Shown: positions 18,057 through 26,889, counted from the stretch's first letter. The stretch is 64,000 bases of DNA from Achromobacter sp. AONIH1 (GCF_002902905.1 NZ_CP026124.1:682001-746000); one strand, 5' to 3'. Notes: a model not told the origin generated them from the sequence alone. Program-made: numbers and translations.

Positions 18057-18986
18057 ATGGGATTTTTTCTAGAGACCTTATTCGGCGGCCTGATGAGCGG
18101 CATGCTGTACGCGCTGATCGGCCTGGGCTTCGTGCTGATCTTCAAGGCGTCCGGCGTCTTCAACTTCGCGCAGGGCGCGATGGTGCTGGTGGCCGCGCTA
18201 TCCATGGCCCGCTTCTCGGAGTGGTTCCCGCGCTGGCTGGGCTTTGACAACATGATCCTGGCCAACGTGCTGGCCTTCATCGCCAGCGCGGCGGTCATGT
18301 TCCTGCTGGCCGTCGCCATCGAGCGCTTCGTGCTGCGCCACCTGGTCAACCAGGAAGCCACCACGCTGCTGATGGCCACGCTGGGCATCAGCTACTTCCT
18401 GGACGGCCTGGGCCAGATCACCTTCGGCAGCTCGGTGTACTCGATCAACGTGGGCATGCCCAAGGATCCGCTGATGATCCTGGACTCGATGTTCGAGGGC
18501 GGCCTGCTGATCAACCTTGAGGATCTGACGGCGGCGGTCATCGCCGCGCTGCTGGTAGCGGCGCTGGCGCTGTTCTTCCAGTTCACCTCCACCGGCCGCG
18601 CGCTGCGCGCGGTGGCCGATGATCACCAGGCCGCGCAGTCCATCGGCATCCCGCTGAACCGCATCTGGGTCATTGTGTGGAGCGTGGCCGGCCTGGTGGC
18701 GCTGGTGGCCGGCATTATCTGGGGCTCGAAGTTCGGCGTGCAGTTCACGCTGTCCACGGCCGCGCTGCGGGCGCTGCCGGTGGTGATCCTGGGCGGCCTG
18801 ACGTCCGTGCCGGGCGCCATCCTGGGTGGCCTGATCATCGGCGTGGGCGAGAAGCTGTCCGAGGTCTACCTGGGGTCGCTGGTGGGCGGCGGCATCGAAA
18901 TCTGGTTCGCCTATGTGCTGGCGCTGGTGTTCCTGCTGTTCCGTCCGCAAGGGCTGTTCGGCGAGAAGATCATCGACCGCGTCTAG
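18057..18986 (+). CDS. Branched-chain-type ABC transporter permease LivH
   Basis: The 309-residue permease opens MGFFLETLFGGLMSGMLYALIG and has the LivH motif KASGVFNFAQGAMVLVAA, the cytoplasmic RAVADDHQAAQSIGIPLNRIW and VVILGGLTSVPGAILGGLIIG. It lies ten bases after livG. Its TAG stop overlaps the left end of the 31-bp inverted repeat of the structured element that separates it from livM. Confidence 0.93.
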   Translation: MGFFLETLFGGLMSGMLYALIGLGFVLIFKASGVFNFAQGAMVLVAALSMARFSEWFPRWLGFDNMILANVLAFIASAAVMFLLAVAIERFVLRHLVNQEATTLLMATLGISYFLDGLGQITFGSSVYSINVGMPKDPLMILDSMFEGGLLINLEDLTAAVIAALLVAALALFFQFTSTGRALRAVADDHQAAQSIGIPLNRIWVIVWSVAGLVALVAGIIWGSKFGVQFTLSTAALRALPVVILGGLTSVPGAILGGLIIGVGEKLSEVYLGSLVGGGIEIWFAYVLALVFLLFRPQGLFGEKIIDRV

Positions 18987-19252
18987 GGCCTGTTTACACA
19001 AAAAGGAGCCTCGCATGAGCACCCAAAGGCGTGATTATCAAGGCGCGAAGCGCAGTCGTGGCGACACCACGGCGAGCATTCGCAACGCAGAGAGGCGCGC
19101 CTTTGGGTGCTCACCCTCCGGGCAGGCGGGAAATCGGGCGCCATGCGTCGTTGCGGCCACCTTGCGTGGCACAGCCACGCGGCGGCGTCCGCGCCTAGCC
19201 TGCCTCCCGATTTCCCGCCTGTGCGAGGCTCCTTTTTGTGTAAACAGGCCCT
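18985..19252. mobile_element. 268-bp structured element with 31-bp perfect terminal inverted repeats (MITE-like)
   Basis: The outer arms 18985-19015 and 19222-19252 are exact reverse complements over 31 bases (inner part GGGCCTGTTTACACAAAAAG). Directly inside the left arm a 16-bp sequence (19016-19031, TGAGCACCCAAAGGCG) pairs with 19098-19113. Directly inside the right arm 19123-19138 pairs with 19206-19221 (CAGGCGGGAAATCGGG). Each inner arm has its own apical hairpin (CGTGGCGACACCACG; GCGTGGCACAGCCACGC). Only nine bases link the two inner arms, so the whole element can fold into a three-way junction. No transposase is encoded. It sits inside an operon between livH and livM. Confidence 0.8.
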
Positions 19253-19278
19253 GGCCGACTGGCAGAGGATAAGAAACC

Positions 19279-20343
19279 ATGTTCTACCGCGAAAACGGCC
19301 AATTCAAGACCAGCTATCGCGCCGACCAGCAGATCTTCCCGATCCGCCAGGACCGCATCTTCATCTGGCTGCTGCTGGCGGTCGCCTTCATCGCCGTCCC
19401 GGCGCTGGCCAGCGACTACCTGCTGCGCGCCATCCTCATTCCCTTCCTGATCCTGTCGCTGGCCGCCGTGGGCCTGAACATCCTGGTGGGCTACTGCGGC
19501 CAGATCTCGCTGGGCACCGGCGCCTTCATGGCGGTGGGCGCGTACGCGGCCTGGAACTTCGGCGTGCGCTTTCCCGGCATGCCGCTGATCGTGCAGATCC
19601 TGCTGGGCGGCTGCTTCGCCACCATCGTGGGCGTGATCTTCGGCATTCCCAGCCTGCGCATACGCGGCCTGTACCTGGCGGTGGCCACGCTGGCGGCGCA
19701 GTTCTTCGTGGACTGGGCCTTCCTGCGCATCCCGTTCTTCACCAACTACTCGTCCTCGGGCAACGTCTCGGTGCCGCAGCTGACCGCCTTCGGCCTGCCG
19801 GTGCAGAGCGCCATGGAAAAGTACCTGTTCGTGCTGATCCTGGTGGCGGTGTTCAGCCTGCTGGCCAAGAACCTGGTGCGCGGCGCCATCGGCCGCCAGT
19901 GGATGGCGATCCGCGACATGGACGTGGCCGCTTCCGTCATCGGCATCCGGCCGATGTACGCCAAGCTCACCGCCTTCGCCGTCAGCTCCTTCATCGTCGG
20001 CGTGGCCGGCGCGCTGTGGGGCTACATCCACCTGGGCTCCTGGGAACCGCTGGCCTTCGACCTGAGCCGCTCGTTCCAGCTGCTGTTCATGGTCATCATC
20101 GGCGGCCTGGGCTCGATCATCGGCAGCTTCTTCGGCGCGGCCTTCATCGTGCTGGTGCCGGTGGCGCTGAGCAACATCCCGCACATGCTGGGCCTGCCGC
20201 TGTCGGTGGACACCGCCGCCCACGTCGAGCACATGGTGTTCGGGGCGCTGATCGTGTTCTTCCTCATCGCCGAGCCGCACGGGCTGGCGCGGCTGTGGAG
20301 CATCGGCAAGGAGAAACTGCGCATCTGGCCCTTCCCCCACTAG
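19279..20343 (+). CDS. Branched-chain-type ABC transporter permease LivM
   Basis: The 354-residue permease carries the LivM motifs GLNILVGYCGQISLGTGAFMAVG, IPSLRIRGLYLAVATLA and the coupling helix GRQWMAIRDMDVAASVIGIRP. The N-terminal 30 residues (MFYRENGQFKTSYRADQQ) are hydrophilic, as in several LivM proteins of ligase-linked operons. It starts 26 bases after the structured element, so its translation and transcription depend on read-through of that element or on a promoter within it. Confidence 0.92.
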   Translation: MFYRENGQFKTSYRADQQIFPIRQDRIFIWLLLAVAFIAVPALASDYLLRAILIPFLILSLAAVGLNILVGYCGQISLGTGAFMAVGAYAAWNFGVRFPGMPLIVQILLGGCFATIVGVIFGIPSLRIRGLYLAVATLAAQFFVDWAFLRIPFFTNYSSSGNVSVPQLTAFGLPVQSAMEKYLFVLILVAVFSLLAKNLVRGAIGRQWMAIRDMDVAASVIGIRPMYAKLTAFAVSSFIVGVAGALWGYIHLGSWEPLAFDLSRSFQLLFMVIIGGLGSIIGSFFGAAFIVLVPVALSNIPHMLGLPLSVDTAAHVEHMVFGALIVFFLIAEPHGLARLWSIGKEKLRIWPFPH

Positions 20344-20513
20344 GGGCGGGATCCGCTGCGACATCGCAGGTATCGCATTACGTCTGTATTGATCATTGCC
20401 CGGCGCGGCGCCATGAGCCCGCGCCGAGGCAGCCTGAATACCCGGCTCCAGACCGGGCCAATCCCGGTGTCCCAGGGTCTACGCCCCAAGCACCACGCAG
20501 GAGGTAAATGGAG

Positions 20514-21848
20514 ATGAAGCGTCTTAACCTGAAGTTGGCGGCGGCCGTGATGGCCGCGGCCGGCGCCGTCGGCGCCGTGGCCACCCCCGCGATGGCGGCG
20601 GAAGAGCAGTTCGTTCCGCTGCTGGTGTACCGCACGGGTTCCTTCGCGCCCCTGGGCATCCCCTGGGCCGACGGCAAGCTGGACTACCTGAAGCTGGTCA
20701 ATGAACGCGACGGCGGCGTCAACGGCGTCAAGATCACGTACGAAGAGTGCGAGACCGCCTACGCCACCGACCGTGGCGTCGAATGCTATGAACGCCTGAA
20801 GAGCAAGGGCACGGGCGCATCGGGCTTCGACACGCAATCCACCGGCATCACCTTCGCGGTCAGCGACAAGGCCATCGTCGACAAGGTGCCGGTCGAGACC
20901 ATGGGCTACGGCCTGTCGCAGTCGGTCGACGGCAGCGTGTTCGAGTGGAACTTCCCGCTGCTGGGCACCTACTGGACCGCCGCCGACGTGATGATCCAGG
21001 ACATCGCCAAGAAAGAAGGCGGCATGGCCAAGCTCAAGGGCAAGAAGATCGCCCTGGTCTACCACGACTCGCCGTATGGCAAGGAACCGATTCCGCTCTT
21101 GCAGAAGCGCGCGGCCAAGGAAGGCTTCGAGCTGCTGCTGTATCCGGTGACCGCGCCGGGCGTGGAACAGAAGTCCACCTGGCTGCAGATCCGCCAGGCG
21201 CGTCCCGCCTACGTGCTGCTGTGGAGCGCCGGCATCATGACGCCGACCGCCATCCGCGAAGCCCAGGCCAGCGGCTATCCGCGCGACAAGATGTACGCGA
21301 TCTGGTGGGCCGGCTCGGAGGGCGACGTGAAGGACCTGGGCGAAGTCGCCAAGGGCTACAACGCCATCACCATCCACAACAGCGGCGCCGAACACGACAA
21401 GGTCTATGACGATCTGAAGAAGCACGTCTACGACAAGGGCCAGGGCTCCGACAAGTCGGGCAACACCACGCTGGGCACCATCGCCCACACGCGCGGCATG
21501 ATGATCTCGATGATGCAGGTCGAGGCGATCCGCACCGCGCAGGAAAAGTTCGGCAAGGGCAAGGCGCTCACGCCGGACCAGGTGCGCTGGGGCTTCGAGA
21601 ACCTGAACCTGACCCAGGAACGGCTGAACCAGTTGGGCTTCGGCCAGATCATGCGTCCGGTCAAGACCTCGTGCACCAATCACAAGGGTGATGACTGGGC
21701 CCGCATCGTGCAGTGGGACGGCGCGAAGTTCAAGGTGGTCTCGGACTGGTACCAGGCCGACAAGACCATCCTGGACCCGATGGTGACGGAAGCCGCGGCG
21801 AAGTACGCCAAGGAAAAGAACATCACCCCGAGAAAGTGTGAAGGGTAA
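20514..21848 (+). CDS. Liv-type ABC transporter substrate-binding protein
   Basis: The 444-residue precursor has a signal peptide (MKRLNLKLAAAVMAAAG to about residue 29, ending AMAAEE) and a Peripla_BP_6 fold, seen in GGVNGVKITYEECETAY and GKKIALVYHDSPYGKE. It is larger than classical LivK (about 350 residues after processing) and belongs to the divergent binding-protein group often encoded with acyl-CoA ligases. The start at 20514 has AGGAGG nine bases upstream; ATG at 20508 is an alternative only three bases from it. A palindromic repeat follows the stop. Confidence 0.88.
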   Translation: MKRLNLKLAAAVMAAAGAVGAVATPAMAAEEQFVPLLVYRTGSFAPLGIPWADGKLDYLKLVNERDGGVNGVKITYEECETAYATDRGVECYERLKSKGTGASGFDTQSTGITFAVSDKAIVDKVPVETMGYGLSQSVDGSVFEWNFPLLGTYWTAADVMIQDIAKKEGGMAKLKGKKIALVYHDSPYGKEPIPLLQKRAAKEGFELLLYPVTAPGVEQKSTWLQIRQARPAYVLLWSAGIMTPTAIREAQASGYPRDKMYAIWWAGSEGDVKDLGEVAKGYNAITIHNSGAEHDKVYDDLKKHVYDKGQGSDKSGNTTLGTIAHTRGMMISMMQVEAIRTAQEKFGKGKALTPDQVRWGFENLNLTQERLNQLGFGQIMRPVKTSCTNHKGDDWARIVQWDGAKFKVVSDWYQADKTILDPMVTEAAAKYAKEKNITPRKCEG

Positions 21849-21935
21849 ATCCCCCCGAAGCGCCTACGGCGCCTCCCCCCCAAGGGGGCGCCGCGGGCGC
21901 GGACCGGCAAAGCCGGATCCGCGGCGGCCCCGATT
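21849..21935. repeat. GC-rich palindromic intergenic repeat, copy 4
   Basis: A diverged copy of the element follows the binding-protein stop: CCCCGAAGCGCCTACGGCGC, CCCCCCAAGGGGG and GCGGACCGGCAAAGCCGG with a GATCCGC close. The remaining 190 bases to livF contain no supported gene. Confidence 0.75.
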
Positions 21936-22126
21936 GTGGAGCACCTGTTGAACGTGCCGGGTTGTCTCCATGGGGGTCCTGCTGTCGGACGGCTTTCCAG
22001 TTTCGCAGTGCCCGTGTTGATTCCGGCCGCACGCGGCCGGATGTGTACACAACGACTTTGCAGCTTTCGTATGAACCGGCGGCCCGCCCTACAAGGGGCG
22101 GCCGCCACCACGCAGCAGGAACGATC

Positions 22127-22972
22127 ATGACCGCCGCCAATACTGCCAACGCCGCCGCCGCGGACACGCCCAAGGTGCTGCTCGACGTGAACGGCATCGA
22201 GGTGATCTACAACCACGTCATCCTGGTGCTCAAGGGCGTGTCCCTGCAGGTGCCGGAAGGCCGCATCGTGGCGCTGCTGGGCGCCAATGGCGCGGGCAAG
22301 ACCACGACCCTGCGCGCCATTTCCAACCTGCTCAAGGGCGAGCGCGGCGATGTGACCAAGGGTCATATCCAGTACCGCGACCAGCGCATCGAGAAGCTGT
22401 CGCCCGCCGAGCTGGTCAAGCGCGGCGTGGTGCAGGTGATGGAAGGCCGGCACTGCTTCGCCCACCTGACCATCGAAGAGAACCTGCTCACCGGCGCCTA
22501 TACGCGCAGCATGAGCCGTGGCGACACCGCCGCCGCGCTGGAGCGGGTGTACCAGTATTTCCCGCGCCTGAAGCAGCGCCGCGCCAGCCAGGCCGGCTAC
22601 ACCTCGGGCGGCGAGCAGCAGATGACCGCCATCGGCCGCGCGCTGATGGCCAATCCCAACATGATCCTGCTGGACGAGCCGTCCATGGGGCTGGCGCCGC
22701 AGATCGTGGAAGAGATCTTCGAAATCGTGCGCGACCTGAACCAGCGCGAGCGCGTCAGCTTCCTGCTGGCCGAGCAGAACACCAACATCGCGCTGCGCTA
22801 CGCCGACTACGGCTACATCCTGGAAAACGGCCGCGTCATGATGGATGGCGCCGCCGCCGACCTGGCGCAGAACGAGGACGTCAAGGAGTTCTACCTGGGC
22901 ATTTCCAGCGGCGAGCGCAAGAGCTTCCGCGACAACAAGTTCTATCGCCGCCGCAAGCGCTGGCTGGCCTAG
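22127..22972 (+). CDS. ABC transporter ATPase LivF
   Basis: The 281-residue ATPase has Walker A GANGAGKTTTLRAISN, the LivF-like VMEGRHCFAHLTIEENLLTG, signature SGGEQQMTAIGRA and Walker B MILLDEPSMGLAP. Both ends are extended relative to typical LivF: about 15 N-terminal Ala/Asn-rich residues and a basic tail FRDNKFYRRRKRWLA. It completes the importer encoded from 17249. The ATG at 22127 precedes the first family-like residues by about 15 codons and follows CAGGA. Confidence 0.92.
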   Translation: MTAANTANAAAADTPKVLLDVNGIEVIYNHVILVLKGVSLQVPEGRIVALLGANGAGKTTTLRAISNLLKGERGDVTKGHIQYRDQRIEKLSPAELVKRGVVQVMEGRHCFAHLTIEENLLTGAYTRSMSRGDTAAALERVYQYFPRLKQRRASQAGYTSGGEQQMTAIGRALMANPNMILLDEPSMGLAPQIVEEIFEIVRDLNQRERVSFLLAEQNTNIALRYADYGYILENGRVMMDGAAADLAQNEDVKEFYLGISSGERKSFRDNKFYRRRKRWLA

Positions 22973-23058
22973 CGATACCCCCACAAGGCGGCTGCCGGGC
23001 GCATCCCGGCGCCGCCGGCAACGACACCGCAGTACGGAACACGAGAGGGTGCGATCCC

Positions 23059-24327
23059 ATGTCCGAGTTTTTCGATGTCCTGGAAACACGAGCGCCCGAG
23101 CAACGCGAGCGCGAGCTGATGGCCGCCCTGCCCGGCGCCATCGCCCACGCGATGGCGCGCTCGCCGGCCATTGCCGAGCAGCTGCGCGGCGTCGATCCCG
23201 CCACGGTCGATTCGCGCGCGGCGCTGGCCCGGCTGCCGGTGCTGCGCAAGCACGAGCTGCTGGAACGCCAGCAACACAGCCGCGACGACGCCGCCGCGCC
23301 CGCCGGGCCGGTCAAGGCCTTCGGCGGCTTCTCGGCCATCGGCTGGGGGGAGGCGTTGCGCGTGTTCGCCTCACCCGGCCCGATCTATGAACCGGAAAGC
23401 GCGCGCGCCGACTACTGGCGCTTCGCCCGCGCGCTGTACGCGGCGGGTTTCCGCGCCGGCGAGCTGGCCTACAACTGCTTTTCCTATCACTTCACGCCGG
23501 CCGGCTCCATGATGGAAACCGCTGCGCACGCCGTGGGCTGCACCGTCTTTCCCGGCGGCACCGGCCAGACCGAGCAGCAGGTGCGCGCCATCGCCGACCT
23601 GGCGCCCAGCGGCTATACCGGCACGCCCAGCTTCCTGAAGATCATCCTGGAAAAGGCCGACGAACTCGGCGTGCGGCTGGACTCGCTGCGGCGCGCGCTG
23701 GTCTCGGGCGAAGCCTTCCCGCCGTCGCTGCGCGACTGGCTGGCCGCGCGCGGCATCGAGGGCTACCAGGCCTACGGCAGCGCCGACCTGGGCATGATCG
23801 CGTTCGAGACGCCGGCGCGCCAGGGGCTGGTGCTGGGCGAGGACATCATCGTCGAGATCGTGCGTCCCGGCACCGGCGAGCCCGTGCCCGACGGCGAGGT
23901 CGGCGAAGTGGTGGTGACCACGCTGAACCCGGACTATCCGCTGGTGCGCTTCGGCACGGGCGACCTGTCGGCGGTGCTGCCCGGCGTGTCGCCCTGCGGC
24001 CGCACCAACACCCGCATCCGAGGCTGGATGGGCCGCGCCGACCAGACCACCAAGGTGCGCGGCATGTTCGTGCATCCCTCGCAGGTGGCCGACGTGCTGC
24101 GCCGCCATCCGGAAATCCTGCGCGCGCGCCTGGTCATCAGCGGCACCACCGGCGCCGACCGCATGGTGCTCAAGACCGAATCGCGCGTGCGCGGCGAGGA
24201 CCTGGCCAAGCGCATCGCCGACTCGCTGCGCGACGTGACCAAGCTGCGCGGCGACGTGGAATGGGTGGACGCGGGCGGCCTGCCCAACGACGGCAAGGTC
24301 ATCGACGACGTGCGGACCTACGAATAG
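23059..24327 (+). CDS. Phenylacetate-CoA ligase (PaaK)-like AMP-forming ligase
   Basis: The 422-residue protein resembles the PaaK branch of adenylate-forming enzymes: GFRAGELAYNCFSYHFTPAG, YTGTPSFLKIILEKA, the YQAYGSADLGMIAFE adenylation segment, LVRFGTGDLSAV and RIRGWMGRADQTTKVRGMFVHP. PaaK enzymes make aryl- or arylacetyl-CoA. The usual P-loop (SSGTTGKP) is degenerate: the corresponding region reads GPVKAFGGFSAIGWGEA, so substrate handling may differ or activity may be altered. It is the last gene of the operon that starts with another ligase and encodes a Liv-type importer. Confidence 0.82.
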   Translation: MSEFFDVLETRAPEQRERELMAALPGAIAHAMARSPAIAEQLRGVDPATVDSRAALARLPVLRKHELLERQQHSRDDAAAPAGPVKAFGGFSAIGWGEALRVFASPGPIYEPESARADYWRFARALYAAGFRAGELAYNCFSYHFTPAGSMMETAAHAVGCTVFPGGTGQTEQQVRAIADLAPSGYTGTPSFLKIILEKADELGVRLDSLRRALVSGEAFPPSLRDWLAARGIEGYQAYGSADLGMIAFETPARQGLVLGEDIIVEIVRPGTGEPVPDGEVGEVVVTTLNPDYPLVRFGTGDLSAVLPGVSPCGRTNTRIRGWMGRADQTTKVRGMFVHPSQVADVLRRHPEILRARLVISGTTGADRMVLKTESRVRGEDLAKRIADSLRDVTKLRGDVEWVDAGGLPNDGKVIDDVRTYE

Positions 24328-24365
24328 GCGCGTCCGGCGGCGGGCGCTGACGTCCCCCGGACGCC

Positions 24366-25181
24366 TCAGCCCGCCAGCCCGCTCAGCCCCTTGACCAGCA
24401 TGGCCGCCGCCACCACGGCGGCGAACAGCGCGAAGCTCTGCTGCAACCGTCTCGGCGGAAAACGATCGGCCACCGCGCGCCCGGCCAGCATGCCGGCGAC
24501 GGCCGCCAGCGTGAAAGGCAGCGCGATGCGCCATTCCAGGTGCCCGCCGGCCGCCGCCGCGATCACGCCGCTGGTCGACACCAGCGCGATCACCGCCAGC
24601 GACGTGGCCACGATGGCCTGCATGGGCAGGTCGGTGGCGCGGCGCAGCGCCGGCACGATCACGAAGCCGCCCCCCACGCCCAGCAGGCCCGACAGAAAGC
24701 CCGCCGCCACGCCGGTGCCGCCCAGCGCCCGCGCGCAGGGCGCGGTCCAGCGCAAGCGGCCGGTGTCGGCGTTGAGCAGGCAGGGCGGGCAATGCGCCGG
24801 CGCTTCGGCGGCGGCGGGCTGGCCGCCGCGCCACATGCGCCAGGCCACCCAGCCCAGCACGCCCGCGAAGATCACGGCCAGCGGCGCGTTCGGCAGCCGT
24901 CGCGCGGCCCACAGGCCCAGCGGCGACACCACGATGCCGGTGGCCGCGATGAAACCCGCCGCGCGGTAGCGCACCTTGCCCGCGCGCAGCCCCAGCGCCG
25001 CGCCCAGCGCGGCCGCCAGGCCCACCGCCAGCAACGCGATCGGCGCGGCCTGCGCCACTTGCAGATGCAGGCCGAACACCAGCAGCGGCACCGCCATGAT
25101 GGCGCCGCCCGCGCCGGTCAAACCCAGGATCAGGCCCACGCAGGCGCCCAGCGCCGCGCTGACGGCCAATACCGCTTCCAT
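24366..25181 (-). CDS. TauE/SafE-family sulfite exporter-like membrane protein
   Basis: The 271-residue protein has about eight hydrophobic helices in two halves, each opening with the family's glycine-rich motif (GLILGLTGAGGAIMAVPLLVF; GFLSGLLGVGGGFVIVPAL). Members move sulfite, sulfoacetate or other organosulfur anions out of the cell. A Cys pair in the loop between halves (HCPPC) is notable. It is the last gene of the sulfide-oxidation operon, so export of sulfite formed by persulfide dioxygenase is a sensible role. Confidence 0.88.
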   Translation of the reverse strand: MEAVLAVSAALGACVGLILGLTGAGGAIMAVPLLVFGLHLQVAQAAPIALLAVGLAAALGAALGLRAGKVRYRAAGFIAATGIVVSPLGLWAARRLPNAPLAVIFAGVLGWVAWRMWRGGQPAAAEAPAHCPPCLLNADTGRLRWTAPCARALGGTGVAAGFLSGLLGVGGGFVIVPALRRATDLPMQAIVATSLAVIALVSTSGVIAAAAGGHLEWRIALPFTLAAVAGMLAGRAVADRFPPRRLQQSFALFAAVVAAAMLVKGLSGLAG

Positions 25182-25195
25182 GCCTGCCCCGCCTT

Positions 25196-26434
25196 TCAGT
25201 TGCCCAACGGCCGGGCCAGCCACTCGCGGCCCTTGAGCATGCCGTTCCAATAGATCCACGGCAGCAGCGTGGCCTTGAGGAACCACGCGCTCTTGCGCGG
25301 CACGGTCGGATCCAGCGGGAAGGTGGGCAGCAGCTTGCCGCCGTAGCCGAACTCGGCCAGCACGATGCGGCCGCGCTCGACCGTCAGCGGGCAGGAGCCG
25401 TAGCCGTCGTACTTCACCGGCATGGCATAGCCGTCCAGGCAGGCGATCAGGTTCTCGGCCACCGCCACGATCTGCTTGCGCGCGGCGGCCGCCGTCTTGG
25501 CGTTGCTGGCGCTGATGGTGTCGCCCAGGCCGAAGACGTTGGCGTAGCGCGGATGGCGCAGCGTGGCCGGATCCACCTCGCACCAGCCGGCGGCGTCGGC
25601 CAGCGGGCTGTTGCGCACGAAGTCATGCGGCAATTGCGGCGGCACCGCGTGCAGCATGTCGAAGTCCTTTTCCACGCGGCTGACCTGGCCCTCGGCGTTC
25701 TTCACGTCGAACCAGGCCTTGCGCGCCGGGCCGTCCACCGCCACCAGCGTGGAATTGAAGTTCAGCGCGATGCCGTAGCGCTCGACATAGCGCATCAGCG
25801 GCGGCACGAAGGTCGGCACGCCGAACAGCGCCGCGCCGGCCAGGTCGAACTGGACCTGGGCGCGGCCCAGCACGCCGGTGCGCAGCCAGTGGTCGCAGGC
25901 CAGGTACATGGCCTTCTGCGGCGCGCCGGCGCATTTGATCGGCATGGCGGGCTGGGTGAACAGCGCCTGGCCGCCCTGGAAACCGCGCACCAGCTCCCAG
26001 GTATAGGGCGCCAGGTCATAGCGATAGTTGGAGCTGACGCCGTGCTTGCCCAGCGTGTCGGACAGGCCCTCGACCTTGTCCCAGGCCAGCCGCAGTCCCG
26101 GGCATACGATCAGCTGGCGATAGCTGACGGCGCGGCCATCGGCCAGGCGCACGGTGTCGGATTCGGGCTCGAAGCCGGCCACGGCGGCGCGCAGCCAGGT
26201 CGCGCGCGCGGGCATCACCGCCTGCGTCGGACGCACGGTCTTGGCGACATCGAACGCGCCGCCGCCGACCAGCGTCCACGCAGGCTGGTAGTAGTGATTG
26301 TCGCTGGGCTCGATCACCGCGATGCGCAGGCCGGGGCGGCGCCGCAGCAGGCTGGCCGTCACGCCGATGCCCGCCGATCCGCCTCCCACCACCACCACGT
26401 CGAAATCGCGCTGCGCCGTCTCCGTCTTCTGCAT
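25196..26434 (-). CDS. sqr: Sulfide:quinone oxidoreductase
   Basis: The 412-residue flavoprotein begins with an FAD-binding VVVVGGGSAGIGVTASLL motif. Catalytic cysteines expected for the type II (mitochondrial-like) enzyme are at Cys168 (MPIKCAGAPQK) and Cys348 (YGSCPLTVE). SQR oxidises sulfide to sulfane sulfur at the membrane and passes electrons to quinone. The C-terminal amphipathic stretch (WFLKATLLPWIYWNGMLKG) is the likely membrane anchor. It lies in an operon with two YeeE/YedE proteins, TauE and a BigR-like repressor, and a persulfide dioxygenase is divergent, so the pathway is coherent. Confidence 0.93.
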   Translation of the reverse strand: MQKTETAQRDFDVVVVGGGSAGIGVTASLLRRRPGLRIAVIEPSDNHYYQPAWTLVGGGAFDVAKTVRPTQAVMPARATWLRAAVAGFEPESDTVRLADGRAVSYRQLIVCPGLRLAWDKVEGLSDTLGKHGVSSNYRYDLAPYTWELVRGFQGGQALFTQPAMPIKCAGAPQKAMYLACDHWLRTGVLGRAQVQFDLAGAALFGVPTFVPPLMRYVERYGIALNFNSTLVAVDGPARKAWFDVKNAEGQVSRVEKDFDMLHAVPPQLPHDFVRNSPLADAAGWCEVDPATLRHPRYANVFGLGDTISASNAKTAAAARKQIVAVAENLIACLDGYAMPVKYDGYGSCPLTVERGRIVLAEFGYGGKLLPTFPLDPTVPRKSAWFLKATLLPWIYWNGMLKGREWLARPLGN

Positions 26435-26465
26435 TGTTTGTCTCCTGGGCGGCCGGCTGGCGGCC

Positions 26466-26888
26466 TTATTGGCGGTGCTTCAGGTATTCGAAGGCCGAGA
26501 ATAACGCCATGCCGGCCACCATGGCCGCCACGAAGATCAGCGCCTGCGGCAGGCCGGCGGCGGCGTTGACCAGCGCCGGCCCGGGACAGAAGCCGGCCAA
26601 CCCCCAGCCCGCGCCGAACACCAAGCTGCCGACGGCCAGCCGAACATCCACGCGCGCGGGCGGCGGCCAGTGCAGCGGCCCGCCGTCCAGCGCGCGGCCG
26701 CGCCGCCGCAGCCAGGCATAGCCCAGGCTCGCCGCCAGCACCGCGCCGGCCATCACGAAGGCCAGCGACGGATCCCAGGCGCCGGCCAGGTCCAGAAAAC
26801 CCAGCACCTTGGCCGGGTCGGCCATGCCGGACACGATCAGCCCCAGGCCGAACAGCAATCCCGCGAGCAGGGCGCTGGCGATTTTCAT
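26466..26888 (-). CDS. YeeE/YedE-family membrane protein, second half (PmpB-like)
   Basis: The 140-residue protein has about four hydrophobic segments with the family signatures GLLFGLGLIVSGMADPAKVLGFLD and GAGWGLAGFCPGPALVN. These half-size YeeE/YedE (DUF6691) proteins work in pairs and are thought to move sulfur-containing anions such as thiosulfate or persulfide through the inner membrane, using the conserved Cys in GFCPGP. The next gene upstream encodes the complementary half, with one base between the two. Confidence 0.87.
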   Translation of the reverse strand: MKIASALLAGLLFGLGLIVSGMADPAKVLGFLDLAGAWDPSLAFVMAGAVLAASLGYAWLRRRGRALDGGPLHWPPPARVDVRLAVGSLVFGAGWGLAGFCPGPALVNAAAGLPQALIFVAAMVAGMALFSAFEYLKHRQ

Positions 26889-26889
26889 G

